Source: CALJFL01 sp036961205 (GTDB lineage: Bacteria; Pseudomonadota; Gammaproteobacteria; Pseudomonadales; Halieaceae). From it: 64,000 bases of DNA. Numbering within the stretch: position 1 is the stretch's first letter; every line of letters starts with the position of its first letter. The notes under the pieces are model-generated. The model worked only from the letters and a program-made list of their open reading frames with translations. It was not told where the DNA came from and searched no databases. The DNA lies in contig JBALVI010000001.1 in the NCBI GenBank assembly GCA_036961205.1, positions 1,364,001 through 1,428,000 on the forward strand, given 5' to 3'. Both the position numbers and the translations under genes were made by a program. Positions 40,548 to 47,746 of the stretch are shown in pieces.

Positions 40548-41954
40548 ATGTCTGAAGGCGTACTGTTACCGGTTTGGTTGGTCGTCGTAATGAGCGTGGC
40601 AGCCATCGCCAGTATTTACCGCCATGTGCTGGCCCCTCTCGCAAGAATCTACCTCAGGGCGCGTGAGCGCAATTTGAATGTACAGCTGCGATCGGATCTT
40701 TCGCGGCAGCTTCCAGAGGTGCTGAAGATTGGGCGCAAGGCGAGAGTGGAGTTGTTTGCCAGTCGGCCTGAGGTTAAACAGGCTATAACGGATGCGGTGG
40801 CGCAGGGGCAGGGCACGCGCGAAGTGCTCGAGTATAAGGTTCTCGAATACGCCAATGAACTGACTCCCGGATTTTACTCTCTGTTCTATTTCAAAATTGG
40901 GTATCTGCTTGCGCGCAGTTATATCCGCTTGCTGTATGAATTAAAAATAGCAAAGCCGCCACCGCCGTCGATCGCCAATATTCCTGAGGATGCGAGTATC
41001 GTTTTGGTTGGTAATCATCGCTCGAATCTGGACGTGATGATGCTGGCGTATATTTCCTCACGCACCAATATGGTTTCATTTGCTGCCGGGGAGTGGGGCA
41101 AGGCCTGGCCTATGTCGACAATACTGCACCTCGCGGGTTCCTACATTATCCGCCGTAAAGAGCCTCTGCCGCTGTACCGCAAAATTCTGGCGATGCATCT
41201 GCGGAATATGGTTAAGGTCAAACTGCCTCAGGGTATTTTTCTGGAGGGTGGGCTTACACGTGACGGCAGCATCCAGTCGGTGAAGCTGGGGTTAATGAGC
41301 TACATACTCAGTGCGATGGAAGAGCCTAACGTCAAAGATATTGTGTTTGTTCCAGTGGCGTTTAATTACGACCAGGTACCTGAGGACAAGGCTCTCCTCA
41401 AGAATCATGAGCAGGGGTTTAGCGAGCGCTCCAAGCTGTATACAGTATTTTCTACCCTATGGTCGGTGCTGGCGGTGATCTATAAACGAGTTCGCAGTGG
41501 CAAGGTTATTTTTGGTAACGCCGCGGTCAGCTTTGGCGAGCCGTTGTCGATGAACGCATGGTTGCACAGCAATGATATCGTCAGGCCTATGGGCGATTTA
41601 CAGAAGCGCGAAATCGTTGCACCGGTCGCCGACGAAATCATTAGGCAGATAGAAGACATCATTCCTGTGTTACCGGTTTCGCTGGTTTCAACAATTTTTA
41701 TTAACAGCCCGCAGGGTAGTCAATCTGAAGAGGATGTACTGCGGGCGGCGATCAAGTTATTGCCGGCATTAGCGAAAGCTCGCGCGGTGTTGATATTCGG
41801 CGAGGATCAATTGGAGGAGGCTGTAAATAGCGGTCTGGACTTACTGCTTGGCCGCGGTGTGCTGATCAAAGACTACGCCGGCTATAGAGTGGACCCGGAG
41901 GGTCAGGACCTGTTGCGGTATTTGTACAGCAGCACCAAGCACCTTATGGTTTAG
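40548..41954 (+). CDS. PlsB/PlsC-superfamily acyltransferase
   Basis: A ~468-residue membrane-associated acyltransferase. The HX4D motif reads GNHRSNLDVMML and the second block is IFLEGGLTRDGS, matching the glycerol-3-phosphate/dihydroxyacetone-phosphate acyltransferase pattern more than PlsC; VFVPVAFNYDQVP is the third block. An N-terminal helix (GVLLPVWLVVVMSVAAIASIY) could anchor it. Start set at ATG 40548 with AGGT upstream; a TTG at 40506 would overlap the hydrolase stop. E. coli PlsB is about 800 residues, so this is a short homologue. It may acylate a special glycerolipid together with the preceding hydrolase. Confidence 0.8.
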   Translation: MSEGVLLPVWLVVVMSVAAIASIYRHVLAPLARIYLRARERNLNVQLRSDLSRQLPEVLKIGRKARVELFASRPEVKQAITDAVAQGQGTREVLEYKVLEYANELTPGFYSLFYFKIGYLLARSYIRLLYELKIAKPPPPSIANIPEDASIVLVGNHRSNLDVMMLAYISSRTNMVSFAAGEWGKAWPMSTILHLAGSYIIRRKEPLPLYRKILAMHLRNMVKVKLPQGIFLEGGLTRDGSIQSVKLGLMSYILSAMEEPNVKDIVFVPVAFNYDQVPEDKALLKNHEQGFSERSKLYTVFSTLWSVLAVIYKRVRSGKVIFGNAAVSFGEPLSMNAWLHSNDIVRPMGDLQKREIVAPVADEIIRQIEDIIPVLPVSLVSTIFINSPQGSQSEEDVLRAAIKLLPALAKARAVLIFGEDQLEEAVNSGLDLLLGRGVLIKDYAGYRVDPEGQDLLRYLYSSTKHLMV

Positions 41955-41960
41955 CAAGAG

Positions 41961-41986
41961 GAGCCTGGCCCCGGTCGGCCAGCCTC
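41961..41986. terminator. Stem-loop between convergent genes
   Basis: GAG-c-CTGGCC pairs with GGCCAG-c-CTC around a CCGGTC loop, seven bases after the acyltransferase stop and 15 before the nitroreductase 3' end. No T-run follows, so intrinsic termination is uncertain. Confidence 0.4.
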
Positions 41987-42000
41987 GTCCATATTGGTAA

Positions 42001-42570
42001 TTAGCTCCCCAGCCAAATTTCATCCAGAGATTTGCGTGGCGTGGGAACTTCCTTGGCCTGAAAGGCTTCCGGTAGTTGCGCCGTATCACCCTCGCGGCCT
42101 ATCGCAAAAGCCATCATCACAGCCTCGCCTTCAGCGAGCTGCAGATACTTGGCGATTTCATCGTATTTGATGCCTGCCATTCCGTGGGTAAAAAGCCCGA
42201 TTTTGCGAGCCTGTAGGCTCATTGCCATCCAGGCGGCTCCGCAGTCGAATTGATGGGTCGTGTTGTCTTTATCGTTGGAACTGAACTGCGTTTTGGCCAC
42301 TAGAAATCCTATAACTGATGCGGTTTTTGCCCACGCCTGATTACCCTCTACCAGGAGGTTCAGGTACTCGTCGAAGTTACCGGCGTTACTGGTATAAAAG
42401 CGCCAGGGCTGTTCGTTGTAGCATGAGGGTGACCAGCGCGCGGCATCAATGAGAGTCGCCAGCGTGTCATGACTGATTTCAGAACCATCGAATGCCCGAG
42501 GTGACCAGCGGTTAGAGAAAAGCTCATCCAGGCCGGCGATGGGGTCACGCTGTGAAAAGTCAGTTGTCAT
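42001..42570 (-). CDS. Nitroreductase-family flavoprotein
   Basis: A 189-residue FMN-binding oxidoreductase of the nitroreductase family. The N-terminal RWSPRAFDGSEIS and SPSCYNEQPWRFY segments provide the FMN phosphate contacts, and the C-terminal half contains AMSLQARKIGLFTHGMAGI and FAIGREGD. Members reduce nitro groups, quinones or enones with NAD(P)H, some with other roles. It is followed by the uracil-DNA glycosylase and TetR genes on the same strand, but the 42-base gap leaves co-transcription open. Confidence 0.85.
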   Translation of the reverse strand: MTTDFSQRDPIAGLDELFSNRWSPRAFDGSEISHDTLATLIDAARWSPSCYNEQPWRFYTSNAGNFDEYLNLLVEGNQAWAKTASVIGFLVAKTQFSSNDKDNTTHQFDCGAAWMAMSLQARKIGLFTHGMAGIKYDEIAKYLQLAEGEAVMMAFAIGREGDTAQLPEAFQAKEVPTPRKSLDEIWLGS

Positions 42571-42612
42571 GATGTTTATCCTCGTTGTTTGGAGCCCGGT
42601 AGTATTAACTAT

Positions 42613-43197
42613 CTAATCGTTTAGCGCTCGTTTTATCCGTTGGCGTAGGTTCGGTATGACCTCGGCTTCAAACCAGGAGTTTTTCTTCAGCCAGATATTA
42701 TTGCGTGGACTGGGATGGGGCAGGGGTAGTAGCGCCTTGCCGTAGCTTTGCCATGCACGCACGGTTTCGGTGAGATTTTTCTGCGGATTTTCCAGGTGCC
42801 AGCCTTGCGCATACTGGCCAATTACCAGCGTCAGCGAGACATGCGGCATCTGCTGTAGCAGTCGCTCGCGCCAAGTCTGCGCGCAAATCGGTAATGGCGG
42901 CAAATCTCCGGACTTACCCTTGCCGGGATAGCAAAACCCCATGGGCAGGATGGCAATACGCCGGTCGTCGTAAAAAGTTTCGCGATCAACGCCCATCCAA
43001 TACCGCAGGCGCTCCCCGCTGGGGTCATCAAAGGGTATGCCGGTCGCGTGCACTTTTGAGCCTGGCGCTTGCCCTGCAATCAGTATTCTGGCTTCTGGAC
43101 TTACCTGAAGTACCGGTCGAACCCCGTCTACCAGTGAGTCTGCACAGATCGTGCAGGCGCGAACTTCCTGCAGTAAGTTGTTAAACAGTTTCGACAT
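42613..43197 (-). CDS. Uracil-DNA glycosylase superfamily, 4Fe-4S type
   Basis: A 194-residue DNA repair enzyme homologue. The uracil-pocket motif appears as IAGQAPGSKVHATGIPFDDP and the DNA-intercalating motif as LPHPSPRNN. Four cysteines are spaced as in iron-sulfur family 4/5 enzymes: C15-x2-C18 and later C-x15-C (FCYPGK...PLPICAQ). They would remove uracil or related bases from DNA. The gene overlaps the TetR stop by 17 bases, so it is likely controlled by that regulator. Base specificity is unclear: motif A differs from the classical GEAPG. Confidence 0.82.
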   Translation of the reverse strand: MSKLFNNLLQEVRACTICADSLVDGVRPVLQVSPEARILIAGQAPGSKVHATGIPFDDPSGERLRYWMGVDRETFYDDRRIAILPMGFCYPGKGKSGDLPPLPICAQTWRERLLQQMPHVSLTLVIGQYAQGWHLENPQKNLTETVRAWQSYGKALLPLPHPSPRNNIWLKKNSWFEAEVIPNLRQRIKRALND

Positions 43198-43759
43198 TGT
43201 GATCCAGCGCGCTGTCTATCAATACCTTTGCTGCGCGTTTGGCGGTGCCCGCACTCTCGGCGTTGCCCGCCACTTGTGCAGTGACGATGGCGCCCTCCAA
43301 TAGGATGGAAAGTGAGTCAGCGAGTGCTTTGGGGTTGTCAATTTGAGCAGACACCGCAAGTTGTTCTACATAGGCTGAGACTTGCGTTTTGAAATCCTGA
43401 CAGGCCCGACGAATCGCGGTGTCGCCATGGGAATACTCGCCTATAGCGTTGATGAACATGCAGCCGTAGAAGTCTTTACCAGAGAACCAGGCTTGCGCTA
43501 CGTCGAATATCCCCAGCAGTCGCTCGTAGGGTGAATCGGAAAGCTGATCGACTGACTTCATCAGGAAGTTCCGAAATAGGCCGTCGTGGTGCTTCAGGGC
43601 GGCCAAAATCAGCTCCTCCTTGGACCTGAAGTGATGATAAAGGGTTTTTTTGGAAACCCCCGCGACCTCGGCAATACGGTCAATACCGGTGGCGTGAAAT
43701 CCGTGTTCGGCGAATAACTCGATTGCGGTATCGATAAGATCTTGGCGTTTTTCAGACAT
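43181..43759 (-). CDS. TetR/AcrR-family regulator
   Basis: A 192-residue repressor with an N-terminal helix-turn-helix (IDTAIELFAEHGFHATGIDRI, VAGVSKKTLYHHFRSKEEL) and a divergent C-terminal ligand domain of the TetR_C type. It leads a minus-strand unit with a uracil-DNA glycosylase gene. Three copies of an 18-base palindromic operator sit between it and the divergent YHS-protein gene; one overlaps the region right at its start codon. It therefore probably represses itself and that gene. The ligand is unknown. Confidence 0.9.
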   Translation of the reverse strand: MSEKRQDLIDTAIELFAEHGFHATGIDRIAEVAGVSKKTLYHHFRSKEELILAALKHHDGLFRNFLMKSVDQLSDSPYERLLGIFDVAQAWFSGKDFYGCMFINAIGEYSHGDTAIRRACQDFKTQVSAYVEQLAVSAQIDNPKALADSLSILLEGAIVTAQVAGNAESAGTAKRAAKVLIDSALDHNVETV

Positions 43760-43762
43760 TTA

Positions 43763-43780
43763 ATATACTGATCTGTTTAC
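43763..43780. promoter_or_regulatory. TetR operator copy 1
   Basis: ATATACTGATCTGTTTAC matches the perfect palindrome at 43893-43910 at 15 of 18 positions. It starts four bases upstream of the tetR start codon, in a position to block its own transcription. Confidence 0.65.
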
Positions 43781-43859
43781 ATTTAAATAGCAATTATATA
43801 GAAATTTCCAGTTATTGCATCCAATAAAGGCATTATAATCGATAAATATGTTTGACAGG

Positions 43860-43877
43860 GGTTACAGATCTGTTTAC
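43860..43877. promoter_or_regulatory. TetR operator copy 2
   Basis: GGTTACAGATCTGTTTAC matches the perfect copy at 15 of 18 positions. It lies just 3' of a TTGACA element (43852-43857) and could cover a promoter for the YHS-protein gene. Confidence 0.65.
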
Positions 43878-43892
43878 TCTTCACTTCATCAG

Positions 43893-43910
43893 GTAAACAG
43901 ATCTGTTTAC
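43893..43910. promoter_or_regulatory. TetR operator copy 3, perfect palindrome
   Basis: GTAAACAGATCTGTTTAC is an 18-base perfect palindrome, 51 bases upstream of the YHS-protein start. Three copies in 150 bases make a chance origin very unlikely. Confidence 0.75.
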
Positions 43911-43961
43911 TTGCCATTAACCCAGCGATAATCGCTATGGAATTAACGGAGTATTACAAAG

Positions 43962-44414
43962 ATGAAATTGAAATCAGTACTTTTGGGCCTGGTAGCCCTG
44001 ATTGGCTTTAGCGGCCTGGCCGCGGCGGGCGACTATGCTCACAGCACCCCTGCGGTACAAGGTTATGATGTGGTCTCTTATCAAGTCGAGAAACGCCCGG
44101 TCCGGGGTAACGGCCATTATACTGCAGCATACGACGGTGCTACTTATCAGTTTTCCAGCCAGGAGAACCTCGATGCATTTAACGCCAAGCCGGCGAAATA
44201 TGTGCCCGCGTACAATGGATTCTGTGCCTTTGGCGTGTCTGTCGGTAAAAAGTTCATCGGCGATCCCGAAGTGTGGCGTGTTATTGACGGAACTCTGTAC
44301 CTGAACCTCGACTCCACGATCCAGGACCAGTGGCTGAAGGATGTACCCGGACGCATTGAGTCAGCAGATGCCAAGTGGGGTTCGATCAAGGCGAAAAATC
44401 CAGCGTCGCTGTAG
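43962..44414 (+). CDS. Secreted YHS-domain protein
   Basis: A 150-residue protein with a signal peptide (SVLLGLVALIGFSGLAAAG) and one YHS-like domain, seen as VQGYDVVSYQVEKRPVRGNG and the sequence YQFSSQENLDAFNAKPAKYVPAYNGFCAFG that is the domain hallmark. YHS domains bind metal or occur next to metal transporters, but isolated secreted members lack a set role. The gene has a GGAG ribosome site, three TetR operators in its promoter and a strong terminator after it, so it is a tightly regulated single-gene unit. Induction by the TetR ligand is expected. Confidence 0.85.
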   Translation: MKLKSVLLGLVALIGFSGLAAAGDYAHSTPAVQGYDVVSYQVEKRPVRGNGHYTAAYDGATYQFSSQENLDAFNAKPAKYVPAYNGFCAFGVSVGKKFIGDPEVWRVIDGTLYLNLDSTIQDQWLKDVPGRIESADAKWGSIKAKNPASL

Positions 44415-44428
44415 AGAGTAATACTCTG

Positions 44429-44455
44429 GCTATACCCGGGAGGGTATAGCTTTTT
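44429..44455 (+). terminator. Rho-independent terminator after the YHS-protein gene
   Basis: GCTATACCC and GGGTATAGC make a perfect 9-base stem with a GGGA loop, followed directly by TTTTT. It lies 14 bases after the stop codon. Confidence 0.92.
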
Positions 44456-44694
44456 CAATACCAAAATTATCGCTGACGATTTGAGCAAGGTAGTCCACGC
44501 CTTTGTCCCGGCTGTACTCAGTAGAGTCGCCAAGATCCCGCCTCGGGTGCGAGTCTGATGCGGGTTTTTTAGCGGGAGCTGCTTTGTTCATAGGGGCGGC
44601 AGCTAATATGGTGTGAAGTCTGAGTCACCCTGGCACGGATTTATACTATCGGTGACTCGTTGGTCCGCTATGAACGATCTCCATAAGATATTGT

Positions 44695-44708
44695 TGACAA
44701 CGTTGTCT
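44695..44708. promoter_or_regulatory. NagR-type LacI operator, site A
   Basis: TGACAACGTTGTCT differs by one base from the perfect palindrome TGACAACGTTGTCA found upstream of the lacI-type gene at 59061. It lies 130 bases upstream of the TonB receptor start, overlapping a TTGACA. Confidence 0.75.
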
Positions 44709-44728
44709 TTTGCGTTTAGTGTCGATGA

Positions 44729-44742
44729 TGACAACGTTGCCA
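44729..44742. promoter_or_regulatory. NagR-type LacI operator, site B
   Basis: TGACAACGTTGCCA matches the consensus at 13 of 14 positions. Sites A and B are centred 34 bases apart, about three helical turns, allowing cooperative binding on one face of the DNA. Confidence 0.65.
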
Positions 44743-44837
44743 TTGGGGTAGCCAACAAGATCAATAATACAGCGGAAGCCCAGTGTTTACCCTGTCAGTC
44801 AACAATTAGATAAATTATGGAACTCGGGAGTTCAGTT

Positions 44838-47594
44838 ATGTCGTCCAAGCTCAGAAATGCTATTCGTGCCGTTAACCGATCAAGGGTGCAGTCGCGCAAC
44901 CGGTCTACAGTAACCATGTCCTTAAGTGCTCTTGCTGCGATGGGCATGGCTGGCGCTGTTGCCGCGCAGGAGCCGGCTGCAGTGCTCGAAGAGGTAGTGA
45001 TCACCGGCTACAAAAGTAGTTTGATGCAGTCGATGGAAGTTAAGCGTTTTAATAATGCAGTGGTCGATGCGGTTACCGCTGAAGACATAGGCAAATTTCC
45101 CGACAAAAACGTTGCGGAGTCTCTCTCCCGCATTCCCGGTATCGCCATTTCCCGTGACTTTGGTGAAGGCCAGGGTGTCACAATCCGCGGATTGGCTCCC
45201 GGTTTGAACATTACCCAGGTCAACGGACAAGCCGTGGGTACCGCACAGTGGTTTGTGCTGGCTGACGCTGAGCGCAACTTTAACTACGAAATGCTCTCTT
45301 CCGAAATGGTCGGTAGCATTGAGGTGTACAAATCTGCACAGGCAGATATCGACGAAGGTGGACTCGGTGGTACGGTAATCCTGAATACCCGTCAGCCATT
45401 GTCTCTTCCTGCCAATACTTTTAATGCTTCCGTAGAGGGCCAGTACAGCGAACTGCCCGAAGAATGGGATCCCTCAGTTTCAGCCATGTACAGCTGGAAA
45501 AACGACGATGAAACAATTGGCGCGCTGTTGGCAGTCTCTCACCAGGAGCGAACCGTTAGACGTGAGTCTACGGAGATGTTTCCCGCTTATTTCAACCCTT
45601 TCAGTGATCGGGATGAGGGCTTCCGGGATGCTCTGGCAGCACCTGAAGGCGCCGAAGGTAAGGGTATGGTGCCATGGGGTGTGGGTTCAGCACTGTTCCA
45701 ACAGGAGCGGGAGCGAAATGGGGTGGACTTTAACTTCCAGTTCAACCCGAATGAGAAGTTGGAGACCAGCTTCCACTACTTCTTCTCTGAACTCAAAGCA
45801 GACAACCAGAACCAGAACTTCATTGGCATTCCCTTTCGCGGGCTATTCGCGGCGGACAACCCCTCTACGGGAACTGTCGAGAACGGCGTAGTGACCGACC
45901 TGCAAGTCAGGGGCGGCGACCCCGCTGTGTGGGCGAACCACGTCGCATTTGATAGTATTTTTCGCGACGGTTCTTCCATGGAGACGGAGATTATTGATCT
46001 CGAGGGTACTTACCACAGCGAAAAATGGTCCTTACATGGTCAGATTGGTACCACCACTGGTGAGGGTACAAATAACGACGAGCTTTATGAGTTTTTTGCC
46101 TACAGTAAAGATGAGCGAATTAACTTTGATTACACCAACCCAGGCGGTACCAGTCCATCCATCGATTGGTCACCCAGCCCCTGGTTGACCAACCCAACCG
46201 ACGAAATGCTGCTCACGACTATTCGCGACCAGACCAACAAGCAAAAAGACGAAGAGGACTATATTCAGGCAGATCTGACACTGGAGGTGGAGTTCGGTGC
46301 CATCAGTGAACTGAAGTTTGGCGCTAAATATCGTTCGCGTGAATTTTCCCAGAATCGTTACCTGGACGAGCTGAGCAATACGGTTGTTGGCGATGTTAGC
46401 CAAAGCCTGGGTACGGCGGGCGAATTCGCTGCAGGTACTTATACGGTGGACCACGATGAAACAAGCCAGGGGACACTTACTCACTTTGATGTCAACGAAT
46501 CTGCCATGCGGACGGCTTTCCGGGCCACAGCGACCTGCGGCTCTGGGGGCCTGGGAGAAGGTGATGTCTGTGTCACAAGAGGTCAATTCCTGGACGAGTC
46601 ATCCTTCGGTATCGAAGAGGATATTACCGCCGCCTACGCCATGGCAAACTTCGAGGGTGAGCGCTACCGCGGTAATGTCGGCCTGCGCTATGTCCAGACC
46701 GATACTACATCCAATGCCTACGACCTGTCCGCACCGGTACTAACGCCAGTCAGCGATAGCGGCGACTACTCCGAGCTGCTGCCCAGCATGAACCTGGTTT
46801 TCGACATGACCGATGATGTGTTGTTGCGGGTTGCGGCAGGTAAGGCTTTGGCTCGTCCTGCGCCTTTCCAGTTAACCTCGGCGGTCAACCTGACGGTAGA
46901 AACCAGCTCCGGTACCACGGGTAACCCCGGCCTGGAGCCGCTCACTGCCAACCAGTACGAACTTGGCCTGGAGTGGTATTACGGTGAGGGCTCGATGTTA
47001 AGCGGAACCTTCTTCAAGAAGGACATCGAGAACTTCATCTTTAATACCACTACCTCGGCGGTGATTAATGGGCAGCTTATTAGTCGCCTGACCCGCCCGG
47101 AGAACGGCCCTTCTGCAGGACTGGAAGGTATCGAGCTGATTCTGTCTCACAGCTTTGAAAACGGCTTTGGCTTCAGCGGTAACTACACCTACACCGATAT
47201 CGATGAGGCCAAGGTTCAATCGGCCTCTTTGGAGGGCGGTGAAGCGACCCTGACTGAAACTGAGGTGCCCTTTCCTTTTGCCTCTGAAAGTTTGTATAAC
47301 CTGACAGGCTTCTACGAAACTGATCGCTTTAGCGCTAGAGTGAGCTACAGCTACCGCGACGAATTCTTCCGGGAAGTCGTTGAAAGTGGCGAGTTGTGGG
47401 GCGATGAGCAGGAGCAGTGGGATGCCCAGGTTTCCTACAACATTAACGACAACTTCAGTATACGTGCCGAGGGATTGAACTTGACCGAAGAGAGTATCGA
47501 CTCGATATACAAAGCTCCTCAAGGTCAAGAGCTCACAGCGACTCAGTTCTACAACGGGCGTCGCTTCGTCCTCGGTGTTAACTACACCTACTAG
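44838..47594 (+). CDS. TonB-dependent receptor (chito-oligosaccharide-type uptake)
   Basis: A 918-residue outer-membrane receptor. It has a long signal region (VTMSLSALAAMGMAGAVAAQ), a TonB box in LEEVVITGYK, a plug (DIGKFPDKNVAESLSRIPGI, GVTIRGLAPGLNITQVNG) and a C-terminal beta barrel ending FVLGVNYTY with terminal aromatic. This TonB receptor subfamily is common in sugar-utilisation loci of Alteromonadales, Xanthomonadales and Caulobacterales. Start ATG 44838 is preferred, with GGGAG seven bases upstream, over an ATG seven codons earlier. Two NagR-type operators precede it, placing it in the GlcNAc regulon. A GlcNAc-oligosaccharide substrate is inferred from that. Confidence 0.9.
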   Translation: MSSKLRNAIRAVNRSRVQSRNRSTVTMSLSALAAMGMAGAVAAQEPAAVLEEVVITGYKSSLMQSMEVKRFNNAVVDAVTAEDIGKFPDKNVAESLSRIPGIAISRDFGEGQGVTIRGLAPGLNITQVNGQAVGTAQWFVLADAERNFNYEMLSSEMVGSIEVYKSAQADIDEGGLGGTVILNTRQPLSLPANTFNASVEGQYSELPEEWDPSVSAMYSWKNDDETIGALLAVSHQERTVRRESTEMFPAYFNPFSDRDEGFRDALAAPEGAEGKGMVPWGVGSALFQQERERNGVDFNFQFNPNEKLETSFHYFFSELKADNQNQNFIGIPFRGLFAADNPSTGTVENGVVTDLQVRGGDPAVWANHVAFDSIFRDGSSMETEIIDLEGTYHSEKWSLHGQIGTTTGEGTNNDELYEFFAYSKDERINFDYTNPGGTSPSIDWSPSPWLTNPTDEMLLTTIRDQTNKQKDEEDYIQADLTLEVEFGAISELKFGAKYRSREFSQNRYLDELSNTVVGDVSQSLGTAGEFAAGTYTVDHDETSQGTLTHFDVNESAMRTAFRATATCGSGGLGEGDVCVTRGQFLDESSFGIEEDITAAYAMANFEGERYRGNVGLRYVQTDTTSNAYDLSAPVLTPVSDSGDYSELLPSMNLVFDMTDDVLLRVAAGKALARPAPFQLTSAVNLTVETSSGTTGNPGLEPLTANQYELGLEWYYGEGSMLSGTFFKKDIENFIFNTTTSAVINGQLISRLTRPENGPSAGLEGIELILSHSFENGFGFSGNYTYTDIDEAKVQSASLEGGEATLTETEVPFPFASESLYNLTGFYETDRFSARVSYSYRDEFFREVVESGELWGDEQEQWDAQVSYNINDNFSIRAEGLNLTEESIDSIYKAPQGQELTATQFYNGRRFVLGVNYTY

Positions 47595-47668
47595 AACGTT
47601 GTTGCCAGTAATTGGGTAGCCGGAGGCGGCGGCGGTTCGCTTCTCATCAACAAGGTTACCCCTATTCG

Positions 47669-47714
47669 GGGCCAATAAGTGAGTTTAATGCTTGCCTATT
47701 GGCCCTTTTTTTTT
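47669..47714 (+). terminator. Rho-independent terminator after the TonB receptor
   Basis: GGGCCAATA (47669-47677) pairs perfectly with TATTGGCCC (47697-47705) around a 19-base loop, followed by nine T residues. The symporter gene starts 33 bases downstream, so it needs its own promoter or read-through. Confidence 0.88.
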
Positions 47715-47746
47715 CAAGCTCTTAGCAAGTAGATTAAGGGGCGGAG

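Larger units (their letters stand above)
44415..44837. other. 423-base region between YHS-protein gene and TonB receptor
   Basis: Contains the terminator above, no convincing gene, and two LacI-type operators (44695-44708, 44729-44742) in the 140 bases before the receptor. The first overlaps a TTGACA (44694-44699) that could be a -35 box. Confidence 0.7.

Noticed and set aside
46998..47675. 225-codon minus-strand frame at the end of the TonB receptor
   Set aside because: The plus strand holds the receptor barrel with proper C-terminal aromatic; the antisense frame has no domain.
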